Positions 6,315 through 10,811 of a stretch of 10,811 bases of DNA are shown here, one piece after another. The DNA is from Ignavibacteria bacterium (lineage in GTDB: Bacteria; Bacteroidota; Ignavibacteria; Ignavibacteriales; Melioribacteraceae): positions 1 through 10,811 of the forward strand of contig DAIEQP010000403.1 of NCBI GenBank assembly GCA_027347805.1. Reading direction: 5' to 3'. The notes below the pieces were generated by a model, which did not search any database, was not told the DNA's origin, and was given only the letters and a program-made list of their open reading frames with translations. The position numbers were made by a program, and so were the translations under genes. Each line of letters begins with the position of its first letter. The stretch's first letter is position 1.

Positions 6315-7742
6315 ATGTTTGTTAAAAAAATGATTTTGATTTTTCTGATATCATTAAACCTTATTAGTGCCAATGGATATTTGGTCAAAAGTGCTGATGA
6401 GTTCAAAACAATATTGAAAAAAGTTGTGCCTGGCGATGTTGTTGTTTTAGCTAACGGAGAGTGGAATAATTCTGATTTATTATTTGAGGCAAAAGGAACA
6501 AAAGATAATCCAATAACACTTCGCTCAGAAACTCCCGGCAAAGTTATATTTACCGGTTCATCAACTTTGAGAATAGCCGGTGAATATTTAATTGTTGATG
6601 GCCTCTATTTTACAAAAGGTTTTGTTGAGGGCAAAGATGTAATTGAATTCAGGAAAGACTCTAAAATTGCAAGTTCTAATTGCCGTTTGACTAACACTGC
6701 AATTGTTGATTACAGCCCTGCTGATGATAAGTTATTGAACAAATGGGTCTCTCTTTACGGAACAAATAATAGAGTAGATCATTGTTACTTCAAAAATAAA
6801 AGTAACGAAGGCTGCCTGCTGGTTGTTTGGCTTTCAAACACACCTAATTATCACCTAATAGATTCAAATTATTTTGCATTTCGTCCGGATCTCGGAAGAA
6901 ACGGTGCCGAAATAATAAGAATAGGAACTAGTGATTGGTCAATGTACTCCAGCCGGACAATTGTTGAGCATAATTACTTTGAACAGTGCAACGGTGAAGT
7001 AGAAATAATTTCAAATAAATCATTGAACAATATATACCGTTATAATACTTTTTTTGAATGTAGAGGAACACTCACTCTTCGACACGGAAACTATTGTGAT
7101 GTATATGGAAATTTTTTCTTTGGCAATAAAGTTAAAGGAACAGGCGGTATTCGTATAATAGGCGAGGGACACAAAGTATATAACAATTATTTTCAAGATT
7201 TGGAGGGGACAGGTACATACGCTGCATTATCAATTATGAACGGTGTACCTAACTCGCCGGCTAATAGATACTTCCAGGTAAAAGATGCGGTGGTTGCATA
7301 CAATACATTTGTTAATAATAAACATAACATCGAAATAGGAGTGGGAAAGGATGATGAGTTATCTCTTCCGCCGATTAATTCAACAATTGCAAATAACATT
7401 TTTTATTCAACAAAAGGAACATTGGTTACGCTGAATGATGTTCCGAAAAATTTTAAATGGGAAGGAAATATTTTGTTTGGCTCGGAACTTGGAATAGAAA
7501 AATCAGAGAATGATATTGTTCTTGATCCTATGATGAAATTTCAGTCCGGTATTTATCGCCCCAATTGTGTGGAAGAATTAGTAAGTAAATCGCAGCAAAC
7601 ATACAATTATATTGTTGACGATATTGACGGGCAGTCAAGAATACAAAATAAAACCCCAGGATGTGATCAAATATCTCAGGAAAATATTACTCGTAAACCA
7701 ATGGATAAAAATAACACTGGTCCAAACTGGATGAGAAATTAG
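6315..7742 (+). CDS. PL6 alginate lyase, first of three
   Basis: This 475-residue protein has a signal peptide (MFVKKMILIFLISLNLISA) and a polysaccharide lyase family 6 (chondroitinase B-like) right-handed beta-helix with repeated N-N-x-F/I turns. Matching spacing to the PL6 enzyme AlyGC gives catalytic base Lys235 and acid Arg256 (TLRHGN), 21 residues apart as expected, and calcium ligands Asn196, Glu228 and Glu230 (CNGEVEIISNKS). The active site therefore looks complete. The family cleaves alginate, and a few members dermatan sulfate; the neighbours make alginate the substrate. The C terminus has the PL6 ending MDKNNTGPNW and stops four residues later, with no T9SS sorting domain, so the periplasm is the likely site. 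It is closely related to the third PL6 gene. The second PL6 gene starts 10 bp after its stop. Confidence 0.93.
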   Translation: MFVKKMILIFLISLNLISANGYLVKSADEFKTILKKVVPGDVVVLANGEWNNSDLLFEAKGTKDNPITLRSETPGKVIFTGSSTLRIAGEYLIVDGLYFTKGFVEGKDVIEFRKDSKIASSNCRLTNTAIVDYSPADDKLLNKWVSLYGTNNRVDHCYFKNKSNEGCLLVVWLSNTPNYHLIDSNYFAFRPDLGRNGAEIIRIGTSDWSMYSSRTIVEHNYFEQCNGEVEIISNKSLNNIYRYNTFFECRGTLTLRHGNYCDVYGNFFFGNKVKGTGGIRIIGEGHKVYNNYFQDLEGTGTYAALSIMNGVPNSPANRYFQVKDAVVAYNTFVNNKHNIEIGVGKDDELSLPPINSTIANNIFYSTKGTLVTLNDVPKNFKWEGNILFGSELGIEKSENDIVLDPMMKFQSGIYRPNCVEELVSKSQQTYNYIVDDIDGQSRIQNKTPGCDQISQENITRKPMDKNNTGPNWMRN

Positions 7743-7746
7743 GAGA
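7741..7746 (+). promoter_or_regulatory. Ribosome binding site of the second PL6 gene
   Basis: AGGAGA overlaps the preceding stop codon by two bases and lies 6 bases before the ATG at 7753. It is the strongest Shine-Dalgarno in the window and suggests coupled translation. Confidence 0.7.
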
Positions 7747-7752
7747 AATCTA

Positions 7753-9294
7753 ATGGATGTAAGCTCAATTCGGAAAAGAATTTTAGTAACTCTATTTATT
7801 CTAAGTAATGTTTCTTTGTTGTTTTCGCAACAAAATATAAAACGGGTTTCTAGTGCTGATGAATTACTGTCTTCACTAAAATATTTAAAGAAGGCGGATA
7901 TTGTTGAGTTAATGCCGGGAGAATATGACCTTAAATCAAATGTTCAAATTCAGGCTGTCGCTGATAAAGACAATCCGATAATTATAAAAGCTAAGGAATA
8001 CGGAACTGTTAAAATTATTGGCAACTCTTCTTTTTGCTTCAAGAATTCTTCTTTTGTTACTCTCGAAGGTTTGGAATTTATTTCTAATAATAGTCCTGCT
8101 GTAGAATTACTGGGTTGTAATAATGTTCGAATTACAAATAACGTATTTCATTTACATGAGAATCAAAAAATATCCTGGCTGATTATTTCTGATGAAGAAG
8201 GCGCAGTTAAAAATACCAGCCATCACAATAGGGTTGATCATAATCTCTTTGAGAATAAAAGATTGCTCGGTAATTTTATCACAATTGAAGGAACAATGGC
8301 TCCTGAGTTCCAAATTTCTCAGCACGATTTAATTGATAACAATTACTTTAGAAATATTGGTCCGCGAGTTGAAAATGTTTTGGAAGCAATCCGTGTCGGC
8401 TCAAGCTATGTTTCACTTTCAAGCGGGTTCACTGTAATTGAAAATAATTTGTTCGAAAAGTGTGATGGCGACCCGGAAGTTGTTTCAATAAAATCATCAG
8501 ACGATACAGTTCGCTATAACACATTTCGCGAATGCCTTGGTGTTTTATCGCTTCGACATGGAAACAGAAGTACAGTCGATGGTAATTACTTTTTGGGAAA
8601 TGGAAGAACCGGTGAATTTCTAGACAGCACAAATAAACGTTGGAAGCTGGGAACGGGTGGTGTTCGTTTTTGCGGGGACAACATGAAGATAATCAATAAT
8701 TATTTTGAAGGTTTAACCGGAATTAACTGGGATGCTTCTCTTGCATTGACAAATGGTGATGCTGACTATGGAATGGGTTTGCCATTAACTAAACATTACC
8801 GCTCCCGTTACATACTAGTTGCATTCAATACTTTTGTGAATAATAAGAGCAATGTTGAAATTGGTTACGATGGTGGTGGATTTCAAAACAATTGGTGGAA
8901 ATTACCTCCGAGTGAAGTTACAATCGCAAACAATATTGTTGTGGGAGAAGAAGGAAAATTAATTGATATGATCACAAAGCCGCTCAATTCTCTGATAATT
9001 GGCAATTATTTATTCCCACAAAAAAAAGCAGTCGTTGGAATAAATTTTTCCAGTGAAGAAGTTAAAGTTATTGATCCGATGTTCGAAAAATCTGGTGACT
9101 TATTGCGGCTTAGTAAAAACAGCCCGATTAGAAAGAAATCAGTTGGAAAATTTCCTGTGGTAAGTAAAGATATTGATGGACAATTTAGAAGTGAAAAAAC
9201 AGATCCGGGCTGCGATGAATTAAGCGGCGTACAAAAAATAAATAAACCATTAAATAAAGATGATGTAGGACCAAGCTGGTATAAAAATAAATAA
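7753..9294 (+). CDS. PL6 alginate lyase, second of three (divergent)
   Basis: This 513-residue exported protein has a signal peptide with the basic start SIRKR and a hydrophobic run ending near LLFSQ. A PL6 beta-helix follows. Catalytic Lys247 and Arg268 keep the family's 21-residue spacing. The calcium site differs from the flanking copies: Asn208 and Glu242 are present, but Asp240 replaces the first Glu (CDGDPEVVSIKS). A stretch around residues 285-299 is an insertion of about 13 residues relative to the first copy, just after the catalytic Arg, and the region near 330-345 is also longer. It therefore probably belongs to a different PL6 subgroup with different cut preference (inference). 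It ends LNKDDVGPSWYKNK with no sorting domain. The stop codon's last base is the first base of the next gene's ATG. Confidence 0.92.
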   Translation: MDVSSIRKRILVTLFILSNVSLLFSQQNIKRVSSADELLSSLKYLKKADIVELMPGEYDLKSNVQIQAVADKDNPIIIKAKEYGTVKIIGNSSFCFKNSSFVTLEGLEFISNNSPAVELLGCNNVRITNNVFHLHENQKISWLIISDEEGAVKNTSHHNRVDHNLFENKRLLGNFITIEGTMAPEFQISQHDLIDNNYFRNIGPRVENVLEAIRVGSSYVSLSSGFTVIENNLFEKCDGDPEVVSIKSSDDTVRYNTFRECLGVLSLRHGNRSTVDGNYFLGNGRTGEFLDSTNKRWKLGTGGVRFCGDNMKIINNYFEGLTGINWDASLALTNGDADYGMGLPLTKHYRSRYILVAFNTFVNNKSNVEIGYDGGGFQNNWWKLPPSEVTIANNIVVGEEGKLIDMITKPLNSLIIGNYLFPQKKAVVGINFSSEEVKVIDPMFEKSGDLLRLSKNSPIRKKSVGKFPVVSKDIDGQFRSEKTDPGCDELSGVQKINKPLNKDDVGPSWYKNK

Positions 9295-10811
9295 TGAAAA
9301 TAAATACCAAGATAATATTGTTTTTGTTCTGCATTTGTTTTTCAAATTATTATGGTTCCGAATATTTTGTAGTCAACAGCACAGAATTAGCTTCGGCAAT
9401 TGCAAAGGGAAAACCAGGCGATATAATTGTAATGAAAAACGGAATTTGGAATAACCTGACTATCAATTTTCAGAATAACGGATCAAAAGGGAACCCAATT
9501 ATTTTAAAAGCTGAACAATCTGGGCAGGTTATACTAAGCGGAAAATCAAATTTGAGAATAGCCGGAAATTATTTAGTGGTTGACGGATTGGTTTTCAAAA
9601 ATGGCTATTCAAGTTCTGGACTGGCAGTTGTTGAATTTAAATCATCAAGTGGTCTTGAGAGCAATTATAGCCGGTTAACAAACACAAGCATTATCGATTA
9701 CAATCCCACTGACACTCAAACAGATTATAAATGGATTTCTCTTTATGGAACTTATAATAGAGTAGATCATTGTTATTTAAAAGGTAAAAACCATTTGGGA
9801 ACTACACTTGTAGTTTGGTTATCCAGCAAGCCAAACTATCATTTAATTGATTCAAATTATTTTGCCTATCGCCCTGTGTTTCCGGAAAACGGAGCGGAAA
9901 CAATTCGTGTCGGTACAAGTGATTGGTCAATGTATGATTCATTTACTACAGTCGAATATAATTACTTTGAACAATGCAACGGTGAAACGGAAATAATTTC
10001 AAGCAAATCATGCGGAAATATTTATAGATATAATACATTTAAAGACTGCCAGGGTATTTTAACACTTCGTCATGGAAATAGATGCACTGTTGAAGGAAAT
10101 TTCTTTTTCTGCGGCAGAAAAACAGATTCTGGCGGCATCAGAATTATTGGTGAAGATCATAAAGTCATTAATAACTATGTTGAAGATTCATATGGAACCA
10201 GTTTCAAATGCGGTATAACAATTATGAATGGTGTTCCCAATTCACCATTAAACAGATATTTCCAGGTGAAGCGTGCAATTGTTGCAAATAATTCAATTGT
10301 AAATTCGAGAGTATCAATAAATATTGGTGCCGGGAAAGATTCTGAGCTTACATTACCTCCGCTTGACTGCACAATCGCAAATAATATTTTTTATTCAACC
10401 CAATCACCGCTTGTTACCTTTACAGATACGCCTATCAATATGAATTGGAGCGGGAATATTTTTTATGGTGCTTCAGTAGGTATGAATTTACCAGCTGACA
10501 ATTATAATACTGATCCTAAATTGATAAAGTCTGCAGATAATTTGTTTAGAATAACTTCAAATAGTCCGGCTATCAATTCATCAAATGCAAATTACAATTT
10601 TGTTGAAAAAGATTTTGACGGGCAGCTTAGGGCCAACGGAAATGATATTGGTGCTGATGAATTCTCAAATGATCCAATAAAAATTAAACCGATGGGATCA
10701 TCAGATACTGGTCCGGCATATATGCACACAACAACAGAAATTAAAAGTAGCAGATTTGAAATTCCCGCTAATGTTCTGCTATTTCAGAATTACCCGAATC
10801 CTTTTAATCCG
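9294..10811 (+). CDS. PL6 alginate lyase, third of three, with T9SS sorting domain (3' truncated)
   Basis: The frame is open for 506 codons to the window edge. A signal peptide (MKINTKIILFLFCICFSNYYG) precedes a PL6 beta-helix with Lys238, Arg259, Asn199, Glu231 and Glu233 (CNGETEIISSKS), so the catalytic and calcium residues are intact. Over 109 residues around the active site (154-262), 80 are identical to the first PL6 protein by hand alignment. The lyase part ends with SSDTGPAYM (G473-P474), where the other two proteins stop. This one continues through a short linker into IPANVLLFQNYPNPFNP, the opening of a type IX secretion sorting domain, cut by the window end. It should cross the outer membrane and be released or anchored outside. 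Its ATG overlaps the previous TAA by one base and lacks a Shine-Dalgarno, so it probably relies on translational coupling. Confidence 0.92.
   Translation, partial: MKINTKIILFLFCICFSNYYGSEYFVVNSTELASAIAKGKPGDIIVMKNGIWNNLTINFQNNGSKGNPIILKAEQSGQVILSGKSNLRIAGNYLVVDGLVFKNGYSSSGLAVVEFKSSSGLESNYSRLTNTSIIDYNPTDTQTDYKWISLYGTYNRVDHCYLKGKNHLGTTLVVWLSSKPNYHLIDSNYFAYRPVFPENGAETIRVGTSDWSMYDSFTTVEYNYFEQCNGETEIISSKSCGNIYRYNTFKDCQGILTLRHGNRCTVEGNFFFCGRKTDSGGIRIIGEDHKVINNYVEDSYGTSFKCGITIMNGVPNSPLNRYFQVKRAIVANNSIVNSRVSINIGAGKDSELTLPPLDCTIANNIFYSTQSPLVTFTDTPINMNWSGNIFYGASVGMNLPADNYNTDPKLIKSADNLFRITSNSPAINSSNANYNFVEKDFDGQLRANGNDIGADEFSNDPIKIKPMGSSDTGPAYMHTTTEIKSSRFEIPANVLLFQNYPNPFNP
10755..10811 (+). other. Start of a type IX secretion C-terminal sorting domain
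   Basis: The codons read FEIPANVLLFQNYPNPFNP, up to the window edge. LxQNYPNPFNP is a well-known opening of T9SS type A sorting domains in Ignavibacteria, Calditrichota and related phyla. The rest of the domain, usually some 70-80 residues, must lie beyond the window. Confidence 0.88.

Noticed and set aside
7193..7399. Antisense open frame that resembles another antisense frame at 10175-10372
   Set aside because: The similarity (both include GELGTPFII) is explained by the homology of the two PL6 genes they oppose; neither has its own start signals.
6315..10811. Chondroitin/dermatan degradation suggested by the chondroitinase B fold
   Set aside because: PL6 also contains alginate lyases, and PL17, KdgF and the DEH-type reductase beside them fit alginate; no sulfatase or unsaturated glucuronyl hydrolase is present.

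Overview
This window is most of an alginate-degradation locus, with every gene on the + strand. The DNA is AT-rich. The organism is probably a member of the Ignavibacteriota or a neighbouring lineage on the edge of the Bacteroidota/Chlorobi group. Two things point there. The last protein runs into a LFQNYPNPFNP-type sorting motif of the type IX secretion system (T9SS), typical of Ignavibacteria, Calditrichota and relatives. Most genes also have recognisable purine-rich Shine-Dalgarno sequences, which true Bacteroidetes usually lack. The lineage call is inference; no rRNA or other marker gene is present.

Layout. Positions 1-81 hold the last 26 codons of a gene that looks like an outer-membrane beta-barrel. 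A short-chain reductase follows (109-858), probably the one that reduces the alginate monomer DEH to KDG. A 55-bp gap with a candidate sigma70-type promoter precedes a tightly packed run of seven genes: a PL17 oligoalginate lyase (914-3094), a KdgF-type cupin (3108-3458), an ExuT-like MFS uronate transporter starting at TTG (3486-4757), a SASA-family acetylesterase (4772-6310), and three consecutive PL6 alginate lyases (6315-7742, 7753-9294, 9294 to past the window edge). Gaps are 27 bp or less, with one 1-bp overlap, and no terminator-like hairpin is visible, so 914 to the end reads as one operon. No gene-free stretch longer than 60 bp exists.

How the genes fit together (inference from family roles). 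PL6 enzymes cut polymeric alginate. The third carries a T9SS sorting domain and probably acts outside the cell; the first two end before such a domain and probably act in the periplasm. The esterase may strip O-acetyl groups. Exported PL17 reduces oligomers to unsaturated monouronate, the MFS carrier brings it across the inner membrane, cytoplasmic KdgF linearises it towards DEH, and the SDR makes KDG. KDG kinase, KDPG aldolase, a SusD partner and a regulator are not in the window.

Most notable points: a three-gene PL6 array with divergent calcium ligands and different predicted destinations; an acetylesterase embedded in an alginate operon, suggesting acetylated (bacterial) alginate as a substrate; and a promoter-like element that would leave only a very short leader before a gene with no Shine-Dalgarno. 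None of the gene families is new; any novelty lies in their combination and sorting.
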